Shown here: positions 37,792 through 47,710 of the stretch, one piece after another
Layout of the letters: every line of letters begins with the position of its first letter
Position numbering within the stretch: position 1 is the first letter of the stretch
From: an uncultured SAR324 cluster bacterium
GTDB lineage: Bacteria; SAR324; NAC60-12
DNA length: 64,000 nt
Assembly (NCBI GenBank): GCA_902513935.1
Contig: CABXOR010000001.1
Coordinates: forward strand, 1-64,000
Direction of reading: 5' to 3'
The notes under the pieces: generated by a model
The model's database searches: none
What the model saw: the letters and a program-made list of their open reading frames with translations, nothing else
Told to the model about the DNA's origin: nothing
Translations under genes and position numbers: made by a program

Positions 37792-38688
37792 ATGATTTCG
37801 ATAGGAATTGATGGAGGCGGTTCCACTTTGCGGGTTGGGATTTACACTAAAAATATGGAATGTCTCCATCTTCACGAATTAGCTGAAACCGCCAACCCCA
37901 GTGTCCTCGGATATTCGCAAGCAGAAGAACTACTACGTTCTTCATTGACACAAACGATTTCTGACGCAGGGATTACCTCTTCTAAAGTGCATTACGTAGG
38001 CGCAGGAATGGCAGGTGCAGCTCAAAATCCTGAATGGCTGAGAAACATTCTTACTTCCGTTCTTTCCCACGCGCAAATCACAGTAGCTCCGGATTATGAA
38101 ATTGCGTTGATTGGAGCACATGGAAAACGCTACGGTATGCTTGTGCTTTCCGGAACAGGAAGTGTGGCCTTTGGAATTGATGCATCCGGAGAATCGACAC
38201 ATTCAGGAGGTTGGGGTTATCTTTTGGATGACGGTGGCAGCGGCTATTGGCTTGGTTTGGAAACGCTTAAATCAGCAACTCGGATTGCGGATGGCCGTGA
38301 AGAGGAAACTGGGGTTTATAAACAAACCTTCGCTCATTTAAAAATATCTGCTCCGGATGAATTGATAAGCTGGATCTATGCACCAGAACGAAACACTAAG
38401 GAAATCTCGCAAATGGCGACTCTTGTTTTAAAAGCAGCCTCAACTGGTGATTCAAATGCAGTACGAATTATCGAAGCTGGAGCAGAACATTTACACCAAC
38501 TTTATTTAAGTGTAGTTAAACGGCTTTATTTTAGAGAGCCTCCGGTGATGTTTGCAGGGAGTTTATTGAGCTCCGACACACTCCTGCGCCGTCTGTTGAT
38601 GCAGAAAATAGGTCTTAATACTGCTCCTTCACCAAAATATTCTCCCGTTGCCGGCGCTGCTTTAATGGCCTACTTATCAAATTCATAA
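37792..38688 (+). CDS. nagK: BadF/BadG-type N-acetylglucosamine kinase
   Basis: A 298-residue ASKHA-fold kinase. Phosphate-1 motif IGIDGGGSTLRVGIY at residues 3-17, the phosphate-2 region VLSGTGSVAFGI near residue 118, GGWGYLLDDGGSGYWLG, and an adenosine motif VMFAGSLL. This family contains the eukaryote-type GlcNAc kinase and bacterial amino-sugar kinases. In this locus it would make GlcNAc-6-P from imported GlcNAc for NagA and NagB, which fits an ABC rather than PTS import route. Symbol by analogy. Confidence 0.8.
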   Translation: MISIGIDGGGSTLRVGIYTKNMECLHLHELAETANPSVLGYSQAEELLRSSLTQTISDAGITSSKVHYVGAGMAGAAQNPEWLRNILTSVLSHAQITVAPDYEIALIGAHGKRYGMLVLSGTGSVAFGIDASGESTHSGGWGYLLDDGGSGYWLGLETLKSATRIADGREEETGVYKQTFAHLKISAPDELISWIYAPERNTKEISQMATLVLKAASTGDSNAVRIIEAGAEHLHQLYLSVVKRLYFREPPVMFAGSLLSSDTLLRRLLMQKIGLNTAPSPKYSPVAGAALMAYLSNS

Positions 38689-38734
38689 AAATAAAAAATT
38701 TGTCAAAACAGATCGAATACATATTTATTTTAAG

Positions 38735-38763
38735 AAATATTAATTTTTTTAATATTTTTTTTT
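38735..38763 (+). terminator. AT-rich hairpin with T run after nagK
   Basis: AAATATT and AATATTT form a stem and run into a T tract, 47 nt after the stop. The stem is all A-T, so it is weak. Confidence 0.35.
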
Positions 38764-38824
38764 GAAGAAGTTGATCCAGACAAAATTTCATAATTCTCAT
38801 TAACTTTAACAGAAAGACGAAAAC

Positions 38825-40156
38825 ATGACTCTGACTGCTCAGTTAATTGAACTGATTGAAAGCAAAGCAATTGGGAAAAAAGAGAGCGAGGTTGCATCTT
38901 GGTTTGTATTGGACGCAATAGCTAATTTTGTTGCAGGTCGCAATTCTGAACAGGGAAGAATACTTGAAGGCTGGTATCTGGACGAACCTGCGGAAACTTC
39001 ACGCACGGCGTTCTGGATGGGCGCATCAATGCATATCCAGGAAGTAGATGATCTGCACCGACAATCAGTGGTTCATCCGGGATGTGTGGTCATTCCGACG
39101 GTACTTGCACTTGGAATGCGTGAAGACATCAGTGGACTTCAGATGCTGGAAGCAGTAGTCAAAGGATTTGAAGCCTGTACGAGGATCGGTAATTCAGTGG
39201 GTCCGACGCATTACAAGATTTGGCATAACACTGCAACTTGTGGTCCTTTCGGTGCGGCTTATGCGGCGGGGACACTCTTTGGACTTGAGAAGGAACAATT
39301 CCGGGATGCTCTTGGAAATGCCGGGACACAGTCCTCTGGGCTCTGGGAATTTTCAGAAAATGGTGCGATGAGTAAGCACCTTCATGCGGGTCGTGCGGGA
39401 CAATCCGGATTACTTTCCGCAGAACTGGCCAAACTTGGTTTCAGCGGTTCACCCACCATTTTGGAAGGCAAGCGAGGTTTTTATGCGGCTTGCTGTCCCG
39501 ACGCAAATCAGGATGCTCTGCTTGTTGATCCGGAAGGTTCCTGGCAAATTCATAAAACTTCAATTAAACCCTGGCCCTGTTGTCGACACACACATCCAGC
39601 TATTGATGCGGCTTTGGAAATTTCAACTAAGTTGGATGGCGGAAATATTGAATCCATCGAACTTGGAGTAACACAGGCTACCCTGGATGTCTGTGATAAA
39701 CCGACTCCGGAAACGCTTTACGATGCCAAGTTTTCCTTGCAGCATTGTGTCTCTGTTGCCATACTTGATGGTCAAGTCGGTTTCGATGCTTTTGAATCCG
39801 ATGCTCGCCAACGGGTTGCCAAAATGGCGATGAAAATCAGTCTGGAACACAACGAAGAAATTGAAAAGGCCTACCCGAATGCCTGGGGTGCAGAGGTTAA
39901 AGTCAAATTAACGAATGGAAAAGAATTTAGCATCCGTCGGAAACACGCCAAAGGTGATCCGGATGCCCCGCTTTCACCGACTGAATTTAAGGAAAAAGCA
40001 ACCATGCTTTTCCGTTTCGGAGGAGTTTACGAACCTGAGGCATGGGTGGAACGCATTCTTAAACTCGATCGTGTGTCATCGTTTCGTGATAGTGAATTAA
40101 TTGACTTGCTGAATGTTCCCGCGAAGGGAAGCATCGGCAAATCTTTTAAAATTTAA
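38825..40156 (+). CDS. MmgE/PrpD family protein
   Basis: A 443-residue member of the 2-methylcitrate dehydratase (PrpD), MmgE and cis-aconitate decarboxylase superfamily. Visible features: MHIQEVDDLHRQSVVHPG (the D-x-H active region of the helical domain), HYKIWHNTATCGPFGAA and SIKPWPCCRHTHPAIDA. It is the first gene of a + strand operon with a CMD-like protein, a BKACE and an ABC ATPase, not a methylcitrate locus, so the substrate is likely another hydroxy-di/tricarboxylic acid. An isomerase or lyase role is inferred from the family. Confidence 0.88.
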   Translation: MTLTAQLIELIESKAIGKKESEVASWFVLDAIANFVAGRNSEQGRILEGWYLDEPAETSRTAFWMGASMHIQEVDDLHRQSVVHPGCVVIPTVLALGMREDISGLQMLEAVVKGFEACTRIGNSVGPTHYKIWHNTATCGPFGAAYAAGTLFGLEKEQFRDALGNAGTQSSGLWEFSENGAMSKHLHAGRAGQSGLLSAELAKLGFSGSPTILEGKRGFYAACCPDANQDALLVDPEGSWQIHKTSIKPWPCCRHTHPAIDAALEISTKLDGGNIESIELGVTQATLDVCDKPTPETLYDAKFSLQHCVSVAILDGQVGFDAFESDARQRVAKMAMKISLEHNEEIEKAYPNAWGAEVKVKLTNGKEFSIRRKHAKGDPDAPLSPTEFKEKATMLFRFGGVYEPEAWVERILKLDRVSSFRDSELIDLLNVPAKGSIGKSFKI

Positions 40157-40184
40157 ACTAACAAACTCAAACCAAGAAATAAAT

Positions 40185-40568
40185 ATGGACAAAGAACGTT
40201 TTGAACGTGGACTGGTTGCAAGAAAATCTGTACTCGGAGCTGAATATGTGGAAAAAGCACTGGCGAAGGCCGACGACTTTAACCGTGAATTTCAGGAACA
40301 ACTCACAGAGTTCTGTTGGGGTTCTTGCTGGGGGAACGAAACATTAGACCGACGCCAGCGAAGCTTACTCAACCTGGGTATGATTGCGGCACTCAACCGT
40401 ATGGTTGAGTGGGAAATTCACTTCAGGGGTGCCATCAAGAACGGTATCACACGCGAAGAACTCAAGGCCATCCTGCTCCAAATTTCAGTATACTGTGGAA
40501 TGCCCACCGGAGTGGAGTGCTTCCGTATCGCCCAAAAAGTGTTTGCTGAACTAGATGCTGTTGAGTAA
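40185..40568 (+). CDS. Carboxymuconolactone decarboxylase-like protein
   Basis: A 127-residue small helical protein of the CMD/AhpD-like family. I take ATG 40185, giving MDKERFERGLVARKSVLG and the standard family length; the frame is open a little upstream within the preceding gene. RSLLNLGMIAALNRMVEWEIHF and GITREELKAILLQISVYCGMP carry the usual helix and HxxxC-position residues (here a Tyr-Cys-Gly instead of CxxC), so it is a lactone decarboxylase-type rather than a peroxidase-type member. It lies 28 nt after the PrpD-like gene. Confidence 0.85.
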   Translation: MDKERFERGLVARKSVLGAEYVEKALAKADDFNREFQEQLTEFCWGSCWGNETLDRRQRSLLNLGMIAALNRMVEWEIHFRGAIKNGITREELKAILLQISVYCGMPTGVECFRIAQKVFAELDAVE

Positions 40569-40610
40569 ACAAAATCTATTTTTAAAAACTTATGATTAAG
40601 AGGTTGAATT

Positions 40611-41495
40611 ATGAATTATGAAGTAATTGTTTCATGTGCAGTCACAGGGGCCGGCGACACCGTCGGAAAAAGTCCCCTCATTCCGGTAACACCAGAAGAA
40701 GTTGCGAATGCCGCTATTGAAGCCGCCAAAGCAGGTGCGGCGATCGCGCACATACATGTCCGTGATCCTGAAACCGGAAAAGGATCACGCGATCCGGAAT
40801 TGTTCAAGAAAGCGGTAGACCGCATTCGTTCCAGTGACACCGATGTTGTTATAAATTTGACTTCCGGAATGGGTGGTGATTGGACTCCGAGCGACGACGA
40901 GCCGGCGATGCCCGGTCCCGGAACAGATATGATTGGACCGCTTGAGAGACTTGCCCATGTGAAGGAATTGCTTCCGGAAATATGCAGTCTTGATTGCGGA
41001 ACTTTGAATTTTGGTGACGGAAATGATATTTACATCGCAACACCACCTTACCTCAGAAAGATGGCCGAACTGACGAAAGAGTGGGGCGTCAAACCTGAAC
41101 TAGAAGTCTTTGAACTCGGGCATCTTCGTTTCGCCAAACAAATGATTGCCGAAGGTCTGATTGCCGAACCGCCGATGTTTCAAATTTGTCTCGGAATTCC
41201 TTGGGGTGCAGATCATAGCGTGGACATGCTGAAGGTTATGAAGGACGAACTTCCTGGTGAAGCGGTTTGGGGAGGATTCGGAATTTCACGCATGCAGATG
41301 CCAATCGCGGCTGCAACAGTCGCAATGGGCGGAAATGTTCGTGTCGGTCTTGAGGACAATATATATCTTGAGCGTGGTGTGCATGCAACTAATGCGCAGC
41401 TTGTTGAAAAAGTGATTGGAATTATCGATCGGATGGGGGCGAGGGCAGTAACTCCAGCTGAGGCTCGAAAAAAACTAGGGTTGCGGAATGCTTGA
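40611..41495 (+). CDS. Beta-keto acid cleavage enzyme (BKACE, DUF849)
   Basis: A 294-residue TIM barrel using zinc to condense a beta-keto acid with acetyl-CoA, releasing acetoacetate and a new CoA ester. The Zn histidines sit in [14 protein letters not shown] near residue 46, and the Glu side of the site in [16 protein letters not shown] and [15 protein letters not shown] near residue 240. Members use 3-keto-5-aminohexanoate, dehydrocarnitine and other keto acids. Grouped with MmgE/PrpD and CMD-like genes, it suggests a catabolic path ending in a beta-keto acid. Confidence 0.9.
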   Translation: MNYEVIVSCAVTGAGDTVGKSPLIPVTPEEVANAAIEAAKAGAAIAHIHVRDPETGKGSRDPELFKKAVDRIRSSDTDVVINLTSGMGGDWTPSDDEPAMPGPGTDMIGPLERLAHVKELLPEICSLDCGTLNFGDGNDIYIATPPYLRKMAELTKEWGVKPELEVFELGHLRFAKQMIAEGLIAEPPMFQICLGIPWGADHSVDMLKVMKDELPGEAVWGGFGISRMQMPIAAATVAMGGNVRVGLEDNIYLERGVHATNAQLVEKVIGIIDRMGARAVTPAEARKKLGLRNA

Positions 41496-41532
41496 ATTAT
41501 TTTGATGATTGATAACCAATAACTTGATTGAC

Positions 41533-42678
41533 ATGAAAAATCCATCTGCAATCGGAGCCACAGATGACAATGGACTAAGACTTGAGAGGTTGGGCAAGAA
41601 CTTCGGTGAGTTCATCGCAGTTGAGGATGTGAACCTCCACATTAGGCGAGGAGAATTTCTGACCATCTTGGGACCATCTGGCTCCGGCAAAACCACCTTG
41701 CTCATGATAATAGCTGGATTTTTGGAAGCAACAACTGGCGATATTCAGTTCGATGGCTTGTCAATCATGTCGCTAAGGCCAGAAAAACGCAATTTTGGAA
41801 TGGTTTTTCAAGGTTATGCATTATTTCCTCACATGACGGTGAGACAAAATATCGCCTATCCCTTAGAAGTGCGTAAGGGAGCCCGTGATGAAATCGTCAA
41901 GCGGGTAGACGAAATGCTGGAACTCGTTCAACTTGAAACTTTTGGTGATCGTTTGCCACGCCAGCTTTCAGGTGGCCAGCAGCAACGTGTCGCTTTGGCT
42001 AGGGCTTTGATTTTTGATCCGCTTGTGCTTTTGCTTGACGAACCTCTGGGTGCTCTCGATAAGAAACTGCGCTCCAATGTCCAGACTCAGTTGAAACATC
42101 TGCACCGAAAAGTTGGAAAAACATTTGTTTATGTAACACACGATCAGGAGGAGGCACTGTCAATGTCTGATCGTGTGGTAATTATGAACCATGGTCGAGT
42201 TGTTCAGGTTGGATCGCCACAAGAACTATATGAAAGGCCTTCCACGGTATTTGCCTCAAAATTCATTGGAAAGAGTAATATTCTGCGGGGAGTAGTTAAT
42301 CAAGTGGATGGAAATGAAGTTCTATATGCCATTGCAGATAAATATTTCCAACAATTTGTTTCGAACGAGAAGTTTTCTAAAAATGATGAAATCATTTTAG
42401 CACTCCGACCAGAGAAAATAAAAATCGCTCGCAGTAAAATTGCATCAAATGAAGTTAATATTTTAGTTGGACGAATTATTGATATTACATATTTTGGTTC
42501 GACAATTTTAGTGAATGTAGAAACAGATTCAGTTGGTGAATTCATAGTAGAAGTCCAAGCATGGAATAACCAAGAAACACTTGAGGAAGGGCAAAATATT
42601 TCACTCACATGGTCACCGGATGCAGCTTTTACAGTTAAAGATATTGAATCTTCATTTAAAGTCAGATTACAACGGTAA
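41533..42678 (+). CDS. ABC transporter ATPase, PotA/CUT1-like
   Basis: A 381-residue ATPase; ATG 41533 chosen over a TTG at 41509. Walker [13 protein letters not shown]-loop [20 protein letters not shown], signature [15 protein letters not shown], Walker [18 protein letters not shown] and switch [14 protein letters not shown] are intact, with a C-terminal TOBE domain ([11 protein letters not shown]). The Q-loop and signature are PotA/FbpC-like. There are no permeases beside it; the PotDBC-like genes at 60.5-63.4 kb and the CUT1 set at 50.3-53.7 kb both lack an ATPase, so it may energise one or both. Confidence 0.88.
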   Translation: MKNPSAIGATDDNGLRLERLGKNFGEFIAVEDVNLHIRRGEFLTILGPSGSGKTTLLMIIAGFLEATTGDIQFDGLSIMSLRPEKRNFGMVFQGYALFPHMTVRQNIAYPLEVRKGARDEIVKRVDEMLELVQLETFGDRLPRQLSGGQQQRVALARALIFDPLVLLLDEPLGALDKKLRSNVQTQLKHLHRKVGKTFVYVTHDQEEALSMSDRVVIMNHGRVVQVGSPQELYERPSTVFASKFIGKSNILRGVVNQVDGNEVLYAIADKYFQQFVSNEKFSKNDEIILALRPEKIKIARSKIASNEVNILVGRIIDITYFGSTILVNVETDSVGEFIVEVQAWNNQETLEEGQNISLTWSPDAAFTVKDIESSFKVRLQR

Positions 42679-42959
42679 ATCACAACAAAGCACAATAGAT
42701 TAAAGATGTAATATCAGTTAGATGAGTAATCAACAACAAACTACAATATTGTACTTATTTGTGGCCTAGTGCAACAAATTTGCGACATTATAGACACCAC
42801 CAACCCCTACGGGGTACCCCCATACTTCGTTATTTAGAGAGAGACACAATCCTCCTCAAAAAATCAGGCTAACAATAAGATCTTTTTTCGACCTATCAAG
42901 GTATTGCATTTGCATCTCATATGAGGTGCTATTACCATGTCATTTACTTGATAATATTA
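42679..42959. other. Intergenic region, no gene seen
   Basis: 280 bases after the ATPase. A short CCCCTACGGGG stem-loop near 42815 may act as a terminator. I see nothing else. Confidence 0.3.
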
Positions 42960-43871
42960 ATGAAACTATTGGATTCACACCACCATTTCTGGAACCTTCA
43001 GGTTCTAGATTACATCTGGCTCAAACAAATTGGGAAACCAAAACCGTTCGGTGATCCGACTCCGATTCAAAAGGATTACGTCAAGAAAGATTTCCTAAGT
43101 GACGTTGCCAATACTAATAAAATAAAATTGGCCGGGTCTGTTCACATTCAAGTCGACAGTGCACTTGCTGATCCAGTATCGGAAACCAGTTGGCTAAGTA
43201 AATTTGTGCCAGCTGGAATACCCTCAGCTATAGTCGGTTACGTAGACCTAACAAAAGAAGATGCTGGAGATGTCCTCAAACGTCATCTAACCTATCCTAA
43301 ATTTCGAGGTGTACGCCAAATCATCGGTAAGCTGGAAAAACGTCCAGATCTTTCTTTTACCAATGAAAACCTACTTCTAAATAAATCTTGGCAAAAAAAC
43401 TTTGCGCTATTGGAAAAACATAATCTCAGTTTTGACCTCCAGCTTTATCCTGAACAAATGAATGAATCTGCTGAATTTCTGAGTGACTTTCCTGGAATTC
43501 CAGTCGTTATAGACCACGCAGGTTGTCCTTACGATCAAAGCGATTCCGGACTTCGCATTTGGAAAAGGAGCCTAACCAGCCTGGCAGCACTCCCAAACCT
43601 TCACATCAAACTCTCTGGTTTTGGAATGTATGATAAAAACTGGTCCTCAGAATCTACTCAAATAATTTTCGATACAATCCTAGAAAATTTTAACCCAAAT
43701 CGTATTATGTGGGGTAGCAATTTTCCTGTTGAACGATTGATGAAGCCTTACAGCTTTTGTGTCAAACAACTTTTAAATTGGCTCACTCCTCTTTCGACTA
43801 AAGATAAAAATAGTATAGCCTCAGAAACAGCACTAAATTACTACAATATCGGTGAAAATTCTGAGCTTTAA
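42960..43871 (+). CDS. Amidohydrolase (COG3618-type metal-dependent hydrolase)
   Basis: A 303-residue TIM barrel of the amidohydrolase_2 family, which contains PDC hydrolase and sugar lactonases. I start at ATG 42960, giving MKLLDSHHHFWNLQ, the standard H-x-H metal motif at the N-terminus; an ATG at 42921 would add 13 odd hydrophobic residues. Other sites: FRGVRQIIG, LQLYPEQM, IPVVIDHAGCP (His) and IMWGSNFPVERL (Asp position as Asn). The usual D of WGSDFP is Asn, so metal use or activity may differ. Lactone hydrolysis would fit a path feeding the BKACE. Confidence 0.8.
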   Translation: MKLLDSHHHFWNLQVLDYIWLKQIGKPKPFGDPTPIQKDYVKKDFLSDVANTNKIKLAGSVHIQVDSALADPVSETSWLSKFVPAGIPSAIVGYVDLTKEDAGDVLKRHLTYPKFRGVRQIIGKLEKRPDLSFTNENLLLNKSWQKNFALLEKHNLSFDLQLYPEQMNESAEFLSDFPGIPVVIDHAGCPYDQSDSGLRIWKRSLTSLAALPNLHIKLSGFGMYDKNWSSESTQIIFDTILENFNPNRIMWGSNFPVERLMKPYSFCVKQLLNWLTPLSTKDKNSIASETALNYYNIGENSEL

Positions 43872-43872
43872 A

Positions 43873-44574
43873 CTATCGAATTTTTGCGGAATCCTGAATT
43901 GCTTTTTTGAGTATCTCAAAATTAAAGTCTTGTCTTTTACAAGCATCTAGTATGATCTTTTCTTTACGAATCATGAGATCGATCGCTGTCGGAAGTTTTT
44001 CCGCAAGTTCTGCTGGTATGACTACGGAGCCATGTCGGTCTGCATGGATCAGGTCATTGTGCTGAACATTCATTCCAAAAATGTTTACCGGTATGCCTGT
44101 TTCTTCTATGCGCACATAAGCGTGGGCTGGTCCAATTTTACCTGCCAGCACTTGAAATCCTGCTGAAAGGACATCAAGGTCCCGAACCGAGCCATTGGTA
44201 ACCACACCAATAACCCCAAGTGCATTATGAATGTTTGAATTAACCTCTCCCCAGAAAGCCCCAAATCCCGGACTTTCATCAATATCCTGGATAACGCTGA
44301 TGAATGGTGCTGTTCCGGAAGACACATATTCGTAATAAGCTAAACTTCGATCACGTTTTGTATTTGGATCCACTTCAGAAGATGCTCTGATTGTTGCTGT
44401 TCGGGCATAACCGACAATCGGAGGTAGAGTGGTATCCGCACAAATCATCTGTTCGGTTGTAAAACAGCTGGTACGGAATTTCGAATCGAGGAGTTCAAGC
44501 GAATTCACGATTGTAGGTGTGTCATATTTGCTGAAAGTATTAAGCAAGCTTTCCGGGATTTGTTTCATCGGCAA
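43873..44574 (-). CDS. RraA-like aldolase family protein
   Basis: A 233-residue member of the RraA/HMG-aldolase fold. GVIGVVTNGSVRDLDVLSAG corresponds to the family's G-x-V-x-DG-x-xRD motif, and NDLIHADRHGSVVIP to the D-x-x-G-V-x-IP motif that holds the metal. Aldolase members split 4-hydroxy-4-methyl-2-oxoglutarate or oxaloacetate; others are RNase E regulators. It is third in the HisD-like/SDR operon, 36 nt after the SDR, which favours a catabolic aldolase or decarboxylase role. Confidence 0.8.
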   Translation of the reverse strand: MPMKQIPESLLNTFSKYDTPTIVNSLELLDSKFRTSCFTTEQMICADTTLPPIVGYARTATIRASSEVDPNTKRDRSLAYYEYVSSGTAPFISVIQDIDESPGFGAFWGEVNSNIHNALGVIGVVTNGSVRDLDVLSAGFQVLAGKIGPAHAYVRIEETGIPVNIFGMNVQHNDLIHADRHGSVVIPAELAEKLPTAIDLMIRKEKIILDACKRQDFNFEILKKAIQDSAKIR

Positions 44575-44610
44575 TCATTTTTAGTGTTTAAGTAATTTGA
44601 CTTGTTGGGA

Positions 44611-45366
44611 TTACACTGCGGTCCAGCCTCCATCAACCTTGATGGTAGAACCGGTCACCATTTTACTCATGTCAGAGGCAAGAAACAAAACCGCGTCTGC
44701 CACATCCTCTGTCTGTCCAACGTGTCCAAGCGGGATTCGACTTAAAATATAATCTTTGAACTCATTTTCTTCCATAAAGGGCCTTGTCAAATCCGTCTCA
44801 ATGAAAGTTGGGCTTACCGTGTTCACCCTGATTCCATTTTCTGCCAAATCCAAAGCCATGCTTTTGCAAAAACCTTCCATTGCATGTTTGGATGCGCAGT
44901 AGACAGTTCTGTTTCGTCCTCCAACGATGCCCATCTGACTTGAGATGTGGATTATGGATCCTCTGATTCCCGATTCAACCATACCTCTTGCCACAACCTG
45001 GGCAACAAAAAAGGCTGATTTGACATTAAGGTCCATGACTTTGTCGAACCTCTCTTCAGTGACCTCACAGAAGTGTTCCGGAATGTTGTTGCCTGCGTTG
45101 TTGACAAGAATGTTAAAATGACCTAACTTTTTTAAATTATTAACAGCTTCCATTGAGCAAATATCGGCCGCATGAACTGAGGCTTTTCCTCCGGACTTAA
45201 TGATTTCATCCCTGACCTGTTCCAGCTGTTTTTCTGTCCTGGCAGTCAGCACAACTTCCGCTCCTGCAGCGGCCAGGGTTTTGGCACAAGCTTCACCAAT
45301 ACCTCTGCCTGCGCCTGTAACCAGAGCCCGCTGTCCCCGTAAATCGTAAACTTTTGCGGTTGTCAC
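44611..45366 (-). CDS. SDR-family dehydrogenase
   Basis: A 251-residue classical SDR. NAD(P) site [15 protein letters not shown] near residue 17, NNAG intact ([12 protein letters not shown]), catalytic Ser in HISSQMG and YxxxK as [10 protein letters not shown]. It starts with GTG and overlaps the preceding HisD-like stop by 4 nt, so the two are translationally coupled and probably act on consecutive alcohol/keto intermediates. The intact active site contrasts with the SDR at 20302. Confidence 0.88.
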   Translation of the reverse strand: MTTAKVYDLRGQRALVTGAGRGIGEACAKTLAAAGAEVVLTARTEKQLEQVRDEIIKSGGKASVHAADICSMEAVNNLKKLGHFNILVNNAGNNIPEHFCEVTEERFDKVMDLNVKSAFFVAQVVARGMVESGIRGSIIHISSQMGIVGGRNRTVYCASKHAMEGFCKSMALDLAENGIRVNTVSPTFIETDLTRPFMEENEFKDYILSRIPLGHVGQTEDVADAVLFLASDMSKMVTGSTIKVDGGWTAV

Positions 45367-46649
45367 GCAGCTTCTCCACTATATCGTCTAACCCTGAGAT
45401 CTGCCTGTTCCTGGTGTCCGGCAAATCCTTCAAGCTTGCATAATCTTGAACAGTATTCTCCCACCTTTACACTGGCTTCGTTGTTGAGAATTTTCTGGTA
45501 GGTGCATGTTTTGAGAAATTTCCCAACCCAGAGACCTCCGGTGTATCGTGCGGCTTTTAATGTAGGCAAAGTATGGTTTGTACCTATGACCTTGTCTCCG
45601 TATGAAACATTGGTACGAGGCCCAAGGAAAAGTGCGCCGTAATTTATCATGTTTTCCAGAAACCAGTCATCTTTTTTGGTCATTACCTGAACATGTTCGA
45701 AGGCGAGTTCATTTGCTATCTCAAGCATTTCATCATAAGAGTCTGCTACAATAATCTGTCCATAGTTTTGCCATGCAGGCGCTGCCGTGTCTCTGGTTGA
45801 AAGAGTTTTCATCTGTTTCTCTACCTCCTCCAATGTCTGCCTGGCAAGATTCATGGAATTTGTTAAAAGGACAGCAGGAGACGTTGGACCGTGTTCGGCC
45901 TGGCCCAACAGGTCTGTAGCGCACATTTCTCCGTCTACTGTTTCATCTGCTATGACAAGAGTTTCGGTTGGACCGGCAAAAAGATCAATACCGACTCGTC
46001 CATATAGCTGCCTCTTAGCTTCTGCTACATAGGCATTGCCAGGACCAACTAGCATGTCCACAGCAGGTATCGTTTCAGTTCCTAATGCCATGGCCGCAAC
46101 TGCCTGGACACCTCCAATCACGAAAATATCGTCTGCTCCTCCAAGATGCTGAGCTGCAACGATGGCATCAGATGGGCGTCCCTCATAAGGGGGAGCGCAG
46201 GTAATGATTTCCTTCACACCTGCAACATTTGCAGTTACAACTGACATGTGAGCAGAGGCTACCATTGGGAACTTACCTCCTGGTACATAACTCCCTACAC
46301 GGTTGGTCGGAATATTCCTGTGACCAAGAATCACTCCCGGAAGCGTTTCCTCTTCAACGTCTTTCATGGAATCCCGCTGAATCTGGGCGAAGTTCCTGAT
46401 CTGCTCCTGTGCAAAGCGGATGTCACCAATTGTTTGTGCATCAAGTCTATCAATACAGGATTGGATTTCTTTTTCAGAAAGCCGGAATTCATCCGGTGAC
46501 CAGTTGTCAAAACGTTTCGAAAGTTCCCTGACGGCTGTGTCTCCTCGTTTGTCAATATCCTCAAGCAATTTTTCTACAGTATCACGTATTTGTATCTGGG
46601 CTTCGTCCCGTTGTTCTTCTGAAATTGCTTCCTTTATCCAGTTTGCCAT
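45363..46649 (-). CDS. Histidinol dehydrogenase-family alcohol dehydrogenase (HpsN-like)
   Basis: A 428-residue HisD-fold zinc/NAD enzyme. Visible motifs are [70 protein letters not shown] (zinc Gln and His) and the C-terminal [19 protein letters not shown] with the catalytic-region His. No histidine-synthesis genes are near, and the sequence resembles the paralogs that oxidise sulfopropanediol or other diols (HpsN) more than HisD. It forms an operon with an SDR and an RraA-like protein. The substrate is not determinable here. Confidence 0.82.
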   Translation of the reverse strand: MANWIKEAISEEQRDEAQIQIRDTVEKLLEDIDKRGDTAVRELSKRFDNWSPDEFRLSEKEIQSCIDRLDAQTIGDIRFAQEQIRNFAQIQRDSMKDVEEETLPGVILGHRNIPTNRVGSYVPGGKFPMVASAHMSVVTANVAGVKEIITCAPPYEGRPSDAIVAAQHLGGADDIFVIGGVQAVAAMALGTETIPAVDMLVGPGNAYVAEAKRQLYGRVGIDLFAGPTETLVIADETVDGEMCATDLLGQAEHGPTSPAVLLTNSMNLARQTLEEVEKQMKTLSTRDTAAPAWQNYGQIIVADSYDEMLEIANELAFEHVQVMTKKDDWFLENMINYGALFLGPRTNVSYGDKVIGTNHTLPTLKAARYTGGLWVGKFLKTCTYQKILNNEASVKVGEYCSRLCKLEGFAGHQEQADLRVRRYSGEAA

Positions 46650-46713
46650 AATTCTCCCTATTTTATTGAACGATTTTTGTACTTAATTTATTTTTAACCG
46701 GTTTATCGATGTA

Positions 46714-47688
46714 TTAACTCATGGAATAGCTGCTGATTTGCATCCATAGTGAGATCTCATCAATCGCATTATATTCCCTTACAACCAAACCTTCCTGCAT
46801 TTCAGCATGGGTCATGGCCATTATTACCACAGGAGCACCTGTTGGTTCGCCGAAACTTCCAAATCCGGTATGTTTAGCGGAATAGCTCCAGCGTAAAGCA
46901 ATTCTGGTGTTTTTTCCTTCCTCCTCATTGAGAATCCAATGATGAACCCTGAAACTTCCTTTTGGGAAAGATTTAGTGTAGCCTGTGAGAAATTCAATAA
47001 GCTGATCACGGCCATAAATAACTTTTTCTTCAGGAGCATGAATCTGGCAGGCCCTGTTGTGTGATTTTTCTAGAGCGATGAATTCTGATTGCTCCCATAC
47101 CGCCTGGTAAGTCTGAGCGAGATTTTTTGCTACTCCTGAAAGTGGTCCTGAGTCAGGAGGGCCTTCCCAGCGTTTAACGTAGCACTCAGCACTTGGAACT
47201 ACATTCCCGGTCTCCTTTAGGTTTAAAGCCAACTGCTGGCCGAATTCACTGGGTTCGAGTCCAACCTGTTTCACAATGGCGGACTGATCTCGCACCATCC
47301 ACTCATCAATCACCTTGTTTCCCCTGCAGACGCAGTCGGCGATGACTCTGTAATTAACTTTTGAACCTGTAGGAGATCCACAAAAGCCGTCGCCAAGATG
47401 TGTTGCTGAACTGAGGATCCTGTGTGATGAATAGAATGTGCCTGGCTCGTCCTCAGAACCAATAACATCTTCTCCCAGCAACTCCCTGTCTGGAAACATC
47501 TGCAAGGTCTTGTAGGTGGAGCTAATTACATCTTCAACATTGTCTGAGACACTTGTGGGGGTCTTCACTGGAGCTTTTTCCCCATAATAATCTCTTATTC
47601 GTTCCACTCCACGTTCCTCCCAGATACGATAAGTGATCTTGAGGATGTAATCTTTTAAATTCTTAAATTCTGAGTCAAATCCTTCCAT
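46714..47688 (-). CDS. Two-domain SnoaL/NTF2-like protein, divergent member
   Basis: A 324-residue cytoplasmic protein with two NTF2/SnoaL-like halves. Half one ends in NKVIDEWMVRDQSAIVKQVG near residue 140; half two includes an aromatic core VHHWILNEEEG and ends LVVREYNAIDEISLWMQI. SnoaL-fold proteins are aldol cyclases, hydratases, isomerases or small-molecule binders. It lacks the WYGP-x-G and PGP-x-T-x-DG motifs shared by the four relatives at 48.3-56.3 kb, so it is a distant relative. A truncated permease lies 22 nt upstream, so it was once part of a transporter operon. Confidence 0.7.
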   Translation of the reverse strand: MEGFDSEFKNLKDYILKITYRIWEERGVERIRDYYGEKAPVKTPTSVSDNVEDVISSTYKTLQMFPDRELLGEDVIGSEDEPGTFYSSHRILSSATHLGDGFCGSPTGSKVNYRVIADCVCRGNKVIDEWMVRDQSAIVKQVGLEPSEFGQQLALNLKETGNVVPSAECYVKRWEGPPDSGPLSGVAKNLAQTYQAVWEQSEFIALEKSHNRACQIHAPEEKVIYGRDQLIEFLTGYTKSFPKGSFRVHHWILNEEEGKNTRIALRWSYSAKHTGFGSFGEPTGAPVVIMAMTHAEMQEGLVVREYNAIDEISLWMQISSYSMS

Positions 47689-47710
47689 TTTAATAACATT
47701 CTTATAATTT

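Noticed and set aside
45363..46649. True histidinol dehydrogenase (hisD)
   Set aside because: No other histidine genes are nearby and the SDR/RraA context fits an alternative alcohol-oxidising paralog; the reading as HisD is not excluded.
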